A stretch of DNA of 51,121 nucleotides from an uncultured Muribaculaceae bacterium (GTDB lineage Bacteria > Bacteroidota > Bacteroidia > Bacteroidales > Muribaculaceae), in assembly GCA_947178505.1 (NCBI GenBank), contig CAMWYR010000011.1:1-51121 (forward strand). The letters are read 5' to 3'. Below are positions 8,604 through 16,487 of the stretch, piece by piece. Made by a program: the position numbers and the translations under genes. A model generated the notes under the pieces. The model was given only the letters and a program-made list of their open reading frames with translations, had not been told where the DNA came from and did not search any database. Every line of letters begins with the position of its first letter. The stretch's first letter is position 1.

Positions 8604-10049
8604 ATGAGAGTGACAAGAATGCTATTATCGGCAGTCGTGATGCTCACTGCATCCGCTGCCATGCGCGGAGCCGATTATTCTGACGCGAATTTCAACTACA
8701 AGTATAATAAGTCGCAGAAATTCGCGCGCGTGGAGAGCACGAAGAAGAAGACGGCCACATCGCTTACGATTCCGTCGAAGATCACGGTCGACGGCGTCTC
8801 TTATCCGGTGACTCAGATCGGTGATTATGCCCTATCCGACTTGCACAGTCTGAAATCGGTGACTATTCCGTCGTCGGTGACGGAGATCCGCAGCGGAGCC
8901 TTCAGTAATTGTTACGAACTCCGCTCGGTAACAATACCCTCCAAGGTGACAAAGATCTCTGCCGATTGCTTCTCGATGTGTCTGGAGCTCTCGGAAGTCA
9001 ACTTGCCTAAAAATCTTGTGGAGATAGAGGAGGGTGCGTTTATGTACTGCGGGAAAATCGACATAATCAATTGGCCCTCAAAACTTGCGAAAGTGGGTGA
9101 TTATGCCTTCTATGCGTCAAAATTGCCACTGCTTGTGGCGCTGCCGGCCGCGTGTGTGGAAGTAGGCGAGGAGGCTTTCCGCGCCACGGACGTGGAGAGT
9201 TTCCAGCTTCCTTCCTCGATGACCTCGATAGGGAGAATGGCATTCGCCGACAATGACAAGCTGAAAGGAGTCACCATGCCTGCCTCGGTAGGCACAATCG
9301 GAGACTACGCCTTCTTCGGCAATGATGAAATCACTGAGGTGACAATGCCGCAGACTATAGGGCGTCTCGGGGAAAGCATGTTTGAGCGCTGCGACAAGTT
9401 GAACCATGTGATCTGGTCGCCGAGTCAGTCAGTGGTGCCGAAACGCACGTTCTTCGAATGCTACGAACTGGAATGGATCACCTTGCCCGATCACGTCACA
9501 TCGATTGGTGAACTTGCATTCAGCGAATGTTACCAGCTGAGGGAGTTCCATTTCCCGGCGCAACTAAAGACAATTGGAGATTATGCGTTTAACGACAGCA
9601 ATCTCGGTGAGGTGGTATTCCCCACAGGCCTGACTAAGATCGGGGCGTGGGCATTCAATGCGAATTCACGTCTTGAGACGCTTACGATTCCCGCATCGGT
9701 GACGGAGATAGGGGCTAATGCGTTCAATAACAATCCTCATCTCGACATTGTGCGGGTGGAGAACGTGACGCCTCCGGTGCTTGGTGATGATGGTTTCAAC
9801 CAGTACACTTATTTTTCTGCGCTACTGGTGGTGCCGGAGCAGTCAGTGATGGCTTATCGCCGTGCCGGGGAATGGTGTAACTTCCAGTATATCAATACGC
9901 GTCCTACTGGGGTAGACGTAATTCAGGAAGATGGAGAAGCATCGGGGCGTGAAGGGATCTTCTACGATCTTCAGGGACGTAAGGCATCGGGCTCGCACGG
10001 TCTCTTGATAGATGCTCGCACGCGCCGCAAGGTACTCATCAGCGAATAG
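8604..10049 (+). CDS. BspA-type leucine-rich repeat (LRR_5) surface protein
   Basis: Secreted protein of 481 aa with a signal peptide at about 1-22 (hydrophobic core ending MRGADYS). It then carries roughly a dozen LRR_5 repeats of the form LKSVTIPSSVTEIRSGAFSNC, each about 22-24 residues, to about residue 400. The end has YDLQGRKASG ... GLLIDARTRRKVLISE, a tail resembling that of the secreted nuclease and the other two LRR proteins here. BspA-like proteins of oral and gut Bacteroidetes bind host proteins or other bacteria. The binding partner of this one cannot be read from the sequence. It stands alone between the kinase and gyrB, with a hairpin cluster behind it. Confidence 0.88.
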   Translation: MRVTRMLLSAVVMLTASAAMRGADYSDANFNYKYNKSQKFARVESTKKKTATSLTIPSKITVDGVSYPVTQIGDYALSDLHSLKSVTIPSSVTEIRSGAFSNCYELRSVTIPSKVTKISADCFSMCLELSEVNLPKNLVEIEEGAFMYCGKIDIINWPSKLAKVGDYAFYASKLPLLVALPAACVEVGEEAFRATDVESFQLPSSMTSIGRMAFADNDKLKGVTMPASVGTIGDYAFFGNDEITEVTMPQTIGRLGESMFERCDKLNHVIWSPSQSVVPKRTFFECYELEWITLPDHVTSIGELAFSECYQLREFHFPAQLKTIGDYAFNDSNLGEVVFPTGLTKIGAWAFNANSRLETLTIPASVTEIGANAFNNNPHLDIVRVENVTPPVLGDDGFNQYTYFSALLVVPEQSVMAYRRAGEWCNFQYINTRPTGVDVIQEDGEASGREGIFYDLQGRKASGSHGLLIDARTRRKVLISE

Positions 10050-10055
10050 TCGGTT

Positions 10056-10083
10056 TCCGGGGGAAGCGCCTGCTTCCCCCGGA
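10056..10083. terminator. GC-rich hairpin after the LRR gene
   Basis: A perfect 12-bp stem (10056-10067 with 10072-10083) closes a 4-nt loop GCCT, beginning 6 nt after the LRR stop codon. No U-run follows on either strand. It probably ends the LRR transcript. Confidence 0.6.
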
Positions 10084-10103
10084 CAAGATAGTTTGAATGC
10101 GCC

Positions 10104-10140
10104 AACCCCCGGCTGCGCACAGCGTGCGTAGCCGGGGGTT
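10104..10140. terminator. long symmetric hairpin between convergent LRR and gyrB genes
   Basis: AACCCCCGGCT (10104-10114) pairs perfectly with AGCCGGGGGTT (10130-10140). The loop itself can continue pairing (GCGCAC with GTGCGT, one G-U), giving a stem of about 17 bp with a 3-nt loop. Lying between convergent genes, it could act on both transcripts, although U-runs are lacking. Confidence 0.6.
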
Positions 10141-10142
10141 AA

Positions 10143-10195
10143 ACGTGTGGTTGAGTCGGGTATCGGCGAGCCGGGAGGCTCCCCGCACGTAGGGG
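10143..10195. repeat. REP-like hairpin element, copy 1
   Basis: Contains GAGCC-GGGA-GGCTC followed by CCCGCACGTAGGGG. The left flank ACGTGTGG (10143-10150) can pair with CCGCACGT using one G-U. The core GCGAGCC.GGAGGCTCCCCGCAC is shared with the element at 27544-27630, the only other copy seen in this window. Confidence 0.55.
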
Positions 10196-10199
10196 CGGA

Positions 10200-12209
10200 T
10201 CAGGCGTCGATATTGGCGTAGGTGGCGTGAGTCTCGATGAACTCTTTGCGCGGAGCCACGTCCTCGCCCATTAGCACGGAGAACGTGCGGTCGGCCTCTG
10301 CTGCATTCGTGAGTGTCACCTGCTTGAGCATACGGTTCTCGGGATCCATCGTCGTCTCCCACAACTGCTCCGGATTCATCTCACCAAGACCCTTGTAGCG
10401 CTGCAGCACGAGCTTGTTGCGGTCGCCGCCACAGCGCTCGTCGACAAACCGCTGCACCTGCTGATCGGTCCAGGCATACTCTTCGATCTTGTTCTTGCCC
10501 TTCGTCGTGCACTTGTAGAGCGGCGGCGTAGCGATATAGAGGTAACCGTTGTCGATGATCGGGCGCATCCGGCGGTAGAAGAACGTCATCAGCAGCGTCG
10601 CGATGTGCGCGCCGTCGACATCCGCATCGGTCATAATCACAATCTTGTGATAGCGCAGCTTTGCCATATTGGGAGCCTTCGAATCCTCTTCCGTGCCGAT
10701 CGTCACGCCGAGTGCCTTGTAAATGTTCACGATTTCGTCGCTGGCGAGCACCTTCGTGTCCTGTGCCTTCTCCACGTTCAGGATCTTACCGCGGAGCGGG
10801 AGGATTGCCTGATAAAGCGGGTTGCGTCCTACCTTGGCCGAACCCCCTGCAGAGTCACCCTCGACGAGGAAGATTTCACATTCCACAGCATCGCGGCTCT
10901 TGCACGGAGCAAGTTTGCCGGGAAGTCCGGCACCGCCGAACGCCGACTTATTCTGCACACGAAGACGCGCCGCACGCGCCGCATGGCGCGCCTGGGCAGC
11001 CAGCACCACCTTGTCGACGATGACGCGCGCCTGCTTCGGATGCTCCTCAAGATAATTGCGCAAAGCCTCTGAGACAGCAGTCTGCACGACGCCCATTACC
11101 TCGTTATTACCGAGCTTGGTCTTTGTCTGACCCTCAAACTGCGGTTCGGCCACCTTTACCGACACCACGGCCGTCAGACCGTCGCAGAAATCCTCCTTCG
11201 AAAGTTCGATCTTCTGCTTCTCAAGTTTCTCAAGCAGTTTGTTGTCGTCGGCATACTTCTTGAGCGTCGTGGTGAGACCACGGCGGAAACCTGTAAGGTG
11301 AGTTCCGCCCTCGATGGTGTTGATATTGTTGACGTAAGAATAGAGATTCTCATTGAAGCCGGTGTTATAGGTCATCGCCACCTCCACGGGCACGCCGTTG
11401 CGCTGCGTGTTGAGATGGATGATATCCTCGATCAGGGGATCTTTGCCTACGTCGATGTACTTCACGAATTCCTTCAGACCCTCGTCGCTGTGGAACACTT
11501 CCGACTTCGGGTTTCCCTCCTCGTCGCGCACGCGCTCATCGGTGAGCGTAAGCGTGATGCCCGCATTCAGGAATGCGAGGTCGCGAAGACGGTTGGCAAG
11601 TGTCTCGTAGTCGTAGACAGTCTCGCTGAAGATGGTGTTATCGGGGTGGAAGAGGATGGTCGTGCCCGTATGGTCGCTCTCGCCGATCACGGTGAGCTGC
11701 GACGTCGGCTTGCCGTAGCCATACTCCTGCATATAGATCTTGCCGTCGCGATGGATCTCGGCGCGCAGATAGTCGGAAAGCGCGTTGACGCAGCTGACGC
11801 CTACGCCATGCAGACCGCCCGACACCTTGTAGGAACCCTTGTCGAACTTACCGCCCGCATGGAGCACCGTGAGCACCACCTCAAGCGCCGGCTTATGCAT
11901 CTTCTCGTGCATATCCACAGGGATGCCTCGGCCGTTGTCGTCGACGCGGATCGAGTTGTCTTCCAGGATTGTCACGCGGATATTGTTGGCGAAGCCGGCG
12001 AGGGCCTCGTCGATAGAGTTGTCCACCACCTCATACACGAGGTGATGCAGACCGCGCACGCCCGTGTCGCCGATATACATCGACGGGCGCTTACGCACTG
12101 CCTCCAGGCCCTCAAGCACCTGGATATTGTCTGCCTGATATTTTTTTGCCGAAGGCTGACCTTCGGTCAGATCCTCCTGCTGCTCTATGATATCTTCTTC
12201 TGTAGCCAT
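10200..12209 (-). CDS. gyrB: DNA gyrase subunit B
   Basis: ATPase subunit of DNA gyrase, which introduces negative supercoils together with GyrA. The N-terminal GHKL ATPase domain shows EVVDNSIDEALAGF, DNGRGIPVD and GGLHGVGVSCVNALS. The transducer domain follows. The TOPRIM domain has EGDSAGGSA and the acidic DADVDGAHI. The C-terminal tail has QRYKGLGEMNPEQLWETTMDP. The 669-aa length is typical of forms lacking the Gram-negative insertion. The ATG at 12209 begins a short acidic leader, MATEEDIIEQQEDLTEG, before the conserved domain. It is transcribed alone, with a promoter box 26 bp upstream, and converges on the LRR gene. Confidence 0.98.
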   Translation of the reverse strand: MATEEDIIEQQEDLTEGQPSAKKYQADNIQVLEGLEAVRKRPSMYIGDTGVRGLHHLVYEVVDNSIDEALAGFANNIRVTILEDNSIRVDDNGRGIPVDMHEKMHKPALEVVLTVLHAGGKFDKGSYKVSGGLHGVGVSCVNALSDYLRAEIHRDGKIYMQEYGYGKPTSQLTVIGESDHTGTTILFHPDNTIFSETVYDYETLANRLRDLAFLNAGITLTLTDERVRDEEGNPKSEVFHSDEGLKEFVKYIDVGKDPLIEDIIHLNTQRNGVPVEVAMTYNTGFNENLYSYVNNINTIEGGTHLTGFRRGLTTTLKKYADDNKLLEKLEKQKIELSKEDFCDGLTAVVSVKVAEPQFEGQTKTKLGNNEVMGVVQTAVSEALRNYLEEHPKQARVIVDKVVLAAQARHAARAARLRVQNKSAFGGAGLPGKLAPCKSRDAVECEIFLVEGDSAGGSAKVGRNPLYQAILPLRGKILNVEKAQDTKVLASDEIVNIYKALGVTIGTEEDSKAPNMAKLRYHKIVIMTDADVDGAHIATLLMTFFYRRMRPIIDNGYLYIATPPLYKCTTKGKNKIEEYAWTDQQVQRFVDERCGGDRNKLVLQRYKGLGEMNPEQLWETTMDPENRMLKQVTLTNAAEADRTFSVLMGEDVAPRKEFIETHATYANIDA

Positions 12210-12234
12210 TTGAAATCAATGTTGTATAGACTTA

Positions 12235-12266
12235 CAAATTTAGTAAAAAAAACTCAAATATGCAAT
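12235..12266 (-). promoter_or_regulatory. promoter for gyrB
   Basis: On the minus strand TAAATTTG (12235-12242) is a perfect -7 box. An ATTG at 12263-12266 lies 20 bp upstream as an imperfect -33 box. The predicted start is near 12229, giving a leader of about 20 nt. Confidence 0.55.
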
Positions 12267-12321
12267 GCAAAAAGCATGTGAGGGGGTCTGAGACAGGGAG
12301 GAGTGTTCCGCGGAATGGCTA

Positions 12322-12365
12322 CGGAAAAGAGGCGGGGCCGTCCGCGTGTACGAACGGCCCCGCCT
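12322..12365 (-). terminator. terminator of the acpP-fabF operon
   Basis: A perfect 12-bp stem (12330-12341 with 12354-12365) closes a 12-nt loop. On the fabF strand it is followed by the pyrimidine-rich tail TCTTTTCC (12322-12329), a reasonable intrinsic terminator 30 nt past the fabF stop. Confidence 0.75.
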
Positions 12366-12394
12366 ATAGGGGAAGAGTCACTGCGGGAGCAGTA

Positions 12395-13660
12395 TTACTC
12401 TTTATATTTCTTCATGATGAGGGCAGCGTTGTGACCCCCGAAGCCGAATGTGTTCGAGAGCACGGCGTTGATGTCTTTCTTCACGGGTTCGTTGAAAGTG
12501 AAGTTAAGACGGTAGTCGATTTCCTCATCATTGTCTCCTTCCTCGTGGTTGATGGTGGGAGGAATGATTCCGTCGGTGATAGTCTTGACGCTGAGCACAG
12601 CCTCGAGAGCGCCTGCGGCACCGAGGAGGTGTCCGGTCATTGACTTGGTTGAGCTGAGGTTCATCTCATAGGCGTGGTCGCCGAACACTTCGACGATAGC
12701 CTTCGCCTCGCTGCGGTCGCCAACGGGAGTTGATGTACCGTGGAGGTTGATGTAGTCGATATCCTCAGGCTTCATTCCGGCATCGCGGAGCGCATTTTCC
12801 ATCACGAGACGCGCGCCCAGGCCTTCGGGATGGGTAGCGGTGATGTGATATGCGTCGGCACTCATGCCGCCTCCGGCGATTTCGGCATAGATCTTGGCGC
12901 CGCGGGCCTTAGCATGCTCGAGTTCCTCGAGCACGAGGGCAGCCGCGCCTTCGCCGATTACGAAACCGTCGCGTGAGCCGCTGAACGGACGGGATGCCTT
13001 TGTGGGCTCGTCGTTGCGGGTGGAGAGGGCCTTCATCGAGTTGAAGCCGCCCACGCCTGCGGGGAACACTGCTGCTTCGGCACCGCCGGCCACGATAGCG
13101 TCGGCATAGCCGAGGCGGATCATGTTGAAGGCGTCAATCAGCGCGTTGTTCGAAGAAGCGCAGGCCGATACGGTCGCATAATTGGGGCCGCGGAATCCAT
13201 GTCCGATGGAGATGTGGCCGGCTGCGATGTCGGCGATCATCTTCGGGATGAAGAAGGGGTTGTACTTGGGGCCCTGCTCTTCACCATGCACGGCGAAATA
13301 GCCTGCCTCCTCCTCGAAAGTGTGGAGGCCGCCGATGCCGGCTGCGAAGATCACGCCCACGCGGTTCTTGTCGATGCCTTCGCTGTCGAGACCTGAGTCT
13401 GCGATTGCTTCATCGGCGGCTACAAGTGCATACTGGGCGTAGAGGTCAAGCTGGCGGAGCTGGCGGCGGTCGAAATGAGCAGAGGCATCAAATCCCTTTA
13501 CCTCGCAGGCGAACTGCGTCTTGAACTTCGATGCGTCAAAGTGCGTGATTTCTGCAGCGCCGCTCTTGCCGCTTTTTGCTGCTTCCCACGTCTCGGCCAC
13601 TGTGTTGCCGAGGGGGCTCAGCGCGCCAAGACCCGTTACTACTACTCTTTTCAATTCCAT
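12395..13660 (-). CDS. fabF: beta-ketoacyl-ACP synthase II
   Basis: Condensing enzyme of type II fatty-acid synthesis. It joins malonyl-ACP to a growing acyl-ACP in the cytoplasm. The thiolase-fold protein of 421 aa has the full Cys-His-His triad: Cys167 in VSACASSNN, His308 in LHGTSTPVGD and His344 in TGHLLGAAGA. The C-terminal SNTFGFGGHNAALI loop is typical of FabF. Length and N-terminus (MELKRVVVTGLGALSPLG) are canonical. It follows acpP by 12 bp, the usual acpP-fabF order, so the carrier protein and its synthase are made from one message. The operon ends at the hairpin at 12322-12365. Confidence 0.97.
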   Translation of the reverse strand: MELKRVVVTGLGALSPLGNTVAETWEAAKSGKSGAAEITHFDASKFKTQFACEVKGFDASAHFDRRQLRQLDLYAQYALVAADEAIADSGLDSEGIDKNRVGVIFAAGIGGLHTFEEEAGYFAVHGEEQGPKYNPFFIPKMIADIAAGHISIGHGFRGPNYATVSACASSNNALIDAFNMIRLGYADAIVAGGAEAAVFPAGVGGFNSMKALSTRNDEPTKASRPFSGSRDGFVIGEGAAALVLEELEHAKARGAKIYAEIAGGGMSADAYHITATHPEGLGARLVMENALRDAGMKPEDIDYINLHGTSTPVGDRSEAKAIVEVFGDHAYEMNLSSTKSMTGHLLGAAGALEAVLSVKTITDGIIPPTINHEEGDNDEEIDYRLNFTFNEPVKKDINAVLSNTFGFGGHNAALIMKKYKE

Positions 13661-13672
13661 CAGCGGAGGAAT

Positions 13673-13909
13673 TTATGCTTTGTGCGACTCGATGTAGCTG
13701 ATAGCGTCGCCTACTGTCTTGATGTTCTCTGCGTCTGCATCGGGAATAGTGAGGTCGAATGCCTTCTCGAATTCCATGATGAGCTCCACTGTGTCGAGAG
13801 AGTCGGCGCCGAGGTCCTTGTTGAACTCAGCCTGGGGAGTTACTTCGTTTTCGTCTACGGTGAGTTTGTCTACGATGATCTCTTTTACTTTCTGTTCGAT
13901 GTCAGACAT
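13673..13909 (-). CDS. acpP: acyl carrier protein
   Basis: Small acidic carrier (78 aa) that holds fatty-acyl intermediates on a phosphopantetheine arm. The attachment Ser37 is in the motif [15 protein letters not shown]. The protein is a four-helix ACP fold of normal length ([16 protein letters not shown] at the start). It is the first gene of the acpP-fabF operon. A near-consensus -7 box (TTACTTTG on the minus strand, 13974-13981) lies about 65 bp upstream, but no matching -33 box is obvious. Confidence 0.97.
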   Translation of the reverse strand: MSDIEQKVKEIIVDKLTVDENEVTPQAEFNKDLGADSLDTVELIMEFEKAFDLTIPDADAENIKTVGDAISYIESHKA

Positions 13910-13989
13910 GATCTTATTGTTTTAAAGTGTTAATATTGTCTTCGTTGGCTTGCCTTAGCGGCAATTCAGATTGCAAAGTAAACTATTTT

Positions 13990-14022
13990 TTTGCAAATAA
14001 AGAAATTTTTCCCCTATTTTTG
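13990..14022 (+). promoter_or_regulatory. promoter upstream of RNase R
   Basis: TTTG (13990-13993), 21 bp, then TATTTTTG (14015-14022), both boxes perfect. Transcription would begin near 14028 and leave a leader of about 150 nt before rnr. A second -7 box (TATATTTG, 14121-14128) without a -33 box could be an internal start. Confidence 0.55.
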
Positions 14023-14175
14023 CACATAAATTTTATTCTTGTGCAGTGATTTAAGCCTTTTATCGCTTTTTTGGTCTTATTTTTGTGTGATTTGCAACAC
14101 AAAGAGCCTCTCCGCGTGTTTATATTTGTAAGGAATTTATTTTTTAGGGCATAGCCCGCCATAACCCGTTTAGAC

Positions 14176-16425
14176 ATGAAGAAAAACAATAATAACAGAA
14201 AGCGTCCGCCTAAGCAGGAGCTTCTGAATAAGATAGTGGAATTTCTCCAGCAGCAGAATAAGCAGAGTTTCAATTATAAGCAGATAGCCTTCGGTATCGG
14301 CGTGGACAATCCGGCGCGGCGCATGGATGTGATCAATGCGCTCGATGAGCTGGTGGCGGCCGACGACATCATGGAGGTAGATCTGGGTAAATATAAGGCT
14401 AAGAGCAACCGTGGCGTCGAGAACGAGGGCACGTTCGTGCGTCGCAGCAACGGCAAGAACGCCGTGCTCGTCGATGATGAGATGATAATGGTGGCCGAGC
14501 GCAATTCAATGCATGCGCTCAACGGCGACAAGGTGCGCGTCATGGTCTCGGCCGCACGCCGCGGTGCGGAGCCGGAGGCAAAGGTCATCGAGATCGTAGA
14601 GGCCAAGGATCAGCAGTTTGTCGGCACGCTCAAGATCGATAAGAATTACTGCGCCCTCGTCACCGACTCCAAGTTTCTGGCAGCAGATATCATCATCCCC
14701 AAGAATAAGCTGCGCGGAGGCAAGAACGGCGATAAGGCCGTGGCGCGCATCGTGCAGTGGAAGGATGATGAGATGAATCCGCGCGGCGAGATCATCGATA
14801 TCCTCGGAGAGAAGGGTGATAACAACACGGAGATGCATGCCATCCTCGCGGAATTCGGACTGCCCTACAGATATCCGGAGAATGTGGAGAAGGCCGCTGA
14901 GAAGATCGATGCGGGCATAACGCCCGAGGAGGTGGCGCGCCGTGAGGACTTTCGAGGCGTCACGACATTTACCATCGACCCGCGCGACGCGAAAGACTTC
15001 GATGACGCGCTCTCAATCCGTCAGCTTGCCAACGGCAACTGGGAGGTGGGGGTGCATATCGCCGATGTGACTCATTACGTAAAGCCGGGATCGGTGATCG
15101 ACAAGGAGGCGCAGAAACGCGCCACGAGCGTATATCTCGTCGACCGCACCATCCCGATGCTTCCCGAACGCCTCTCGAACGGCATCTGCTCGCTGCGTCC
15201 CAACGAGGAGAAACTCACATTCTCAGCAATCTTCGAACTCGATGCAAAGGCCAACGTGGTCAACAGCCGAATCGGACGCACCGTGATCCGATCCGACCGC
15301 CGCTTCACCTATGAGGAGGCTCAGGAAGTGATCGAGACCGGCAAGGGCGACTATGCGCGCGAGCTCGAGGTGCTCAACTCGATGGCTAAGGAACTCCGCC
15401 GCCGCCGCTATCAGCAGGGTGCGCTGGAATTCGACCGGGCCGAGGTGCGATTCGAAATTGATGAGAACGGCAAGCCGGTAAGCGTCTATTTCAAGGAATC
15501 GAAGGATGCAAATAAGCTTATCGAGGAATTCATGCTTCTGGCCAATCTTACCGTCGCTGAGTCGGTGGGTAAGGTCGAGAAGGGAAAGAAGGCAAAGTCG
15601 TTCGTTTACCGCGTGCATGATAATCCCGATCCCGAGAAGATCGGCAACCTGTCGGTGATCGCCTCCCGCTTCGGCTATAAACTCGTCACTGAAGGCAGCT
15701 CGCGTGAGGTTAACAAGAGCGTCAACCGCCTTCTGCGCGACGTCAAGGGCAAGGGAGAGTCGAACATGCTCTCCATCCTTGCGATCCGCTCGATGGCGAA
15801 GGCGACATATACGACCGACAACATCGGACACTATGGTCTGGCGATGCCCTACTACACGCACTTCACGTCGCCGATCCGCCGCTATCCCGATATGCTCGTG
15901 CATCGTCTGCTCGCCAAGTATGCCGGCGGAGCCCGCAGTGCCGATAAACTGAAGCTGGAGGAGGAGTGCAAACACGACTCGGAGATGGAGCAGGTGGCGT
16001 CGAATGCCGAACGCGCCTCTATCCGCTACAAGCAGGTGGAATTCATGAAGGATCGTCTCGGAGAGATCTACGATGGTGTGATCTCGGCCGTGACCGAATG
16101 GGGATTCTATGTGGAACTCAACGACAATATGTGCGAGGGCCTTGTGCCGGTGCGTGATCTGGCGGATGATTACTACGACTTCGACGAGAAGAACTACTGC
16201 CTTATCGGACGGCGTCACGGCGCGCGCTACACGCTCGGCGACCAGGTGAAAGTGCAGGTGGCCCGCGCCGACCTCGAGCGTAAGCAACTCGACTTCGCCC
16301 TCATCGACGACAAGGGAAATCCCAACAAGCCGCTGGAGGCAAAGAAACCCGGCAAGCGTCACGAACCCCGCCACCGCAACTCCAAAGGTAAGTCCGTCGC
16401 CGGAAAGGGAAAATCAAGAAAATAA
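14176..16425 (+). CDS. rnr: ribonuclease R
   Basis: 3'-5' exoribonuclease that degrades structured RNA and takes part in rRNA and tRNA quality control. In order it has an N-terminal helix-turn-helix-like region (about 15-70), cold-shock OB domains (about 75-230), the RNB catalytic domain from about 260 with the metal-binding aspartates in DPRDAKDFDDALS, and an S1 domain (about 630-710, IYDGVISAVTEWGFYVEL). A Lys/Arg-rich tail of about 35 residues follows. The 749-aa length fits Bacteroidetes RNase R. The ATG at 14176 precedes a Lys/Asn-rich basic leader. It is transcribed from its own region and is divergent from acpP. Confidence 0.96.
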   Translation: MKKNNNNRKRPPKQELLNKIVEFLQQQNKQSFNYKQIAFGIGVDNPARRMDVINALDELVAADDIMEVDLGKYKAKSNRGVENEGTFVRRSNGKNAVLVDDEMIMVAERNSMHALNGDKVRVMVSAARRGAEPEAKVIEIVEAKDQQFVGTLKIDKNYCALVTDSKFLAADIIIPKNKLRGGKNGDKAVARIVQWKDDEMNPRGEIIDILGEKGDNNTEMHAILAEFGLPYRYPENVEKAAEKIDAGITPEEVARREDFRGVTTFTIDPRDAKDFDDALSIRQLANGNWEVGVHIADVTHYVKPGSVIDKEAQKRATSVYLVDRTIPMLPERLSNGICSLRPNEEKLTFSAIFELDAKANVVNSRIGRTVIRSDRRFTYEEAQEVIETGKGDYARELEVLNSMAKELRRRRYQQGALEFDRAEVRFEIDENGKPVSVYFKESKDANKLIEEFMLLANLTVAESVGKVEKGKKAKSFVYRVHDNPDPEKIGNLSVIASRFGYKLVTEGSSREVNKSVNRLLRDVKGKGESNMLSILAIRSMAKATYTTDNIGHYGLAMPYYTHFTSPIRRYPDMLVHRLLAKYAGGARSADKLKLEEECKHDSEMEQVASNAERASIRYKQVEFMKDRLGEIYDGVISAVTEWGFYVELNDNMCEGLVPVRDLADDYYDFDEKNYCLIGRRHGARYTLGDQVKVQVARADLERKQLDFALIDDKGNPNKPLEAKKPGKRHEPRHRNSKGKSVAGKGKSRK

Positions 16426-16487
16426 ATTCATAGGCCTCAGCCAAGACTGAACACCATATTTAACTCATTATCTAATATCTCTTCACA

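Noticed and set aside
11298..12281. Long open frame opposite gyrB
   Set aside because: Antisense shadow of intact gyrB in GC-rich DNA; it also runs through the gyrB promoter.
12306..12315. 10-bp palindrome TTCCGCGGAA near fabF
   Set aside because: Short palindromes of this size are expected by chance in GC-rich DNA and nothing links it to a function.
15223..16374. 383-codon frame opposite rnr
   Set aside because: Lies fully inside RNase R on the other strand; composition reflects GC-rich codon bias of rnr.
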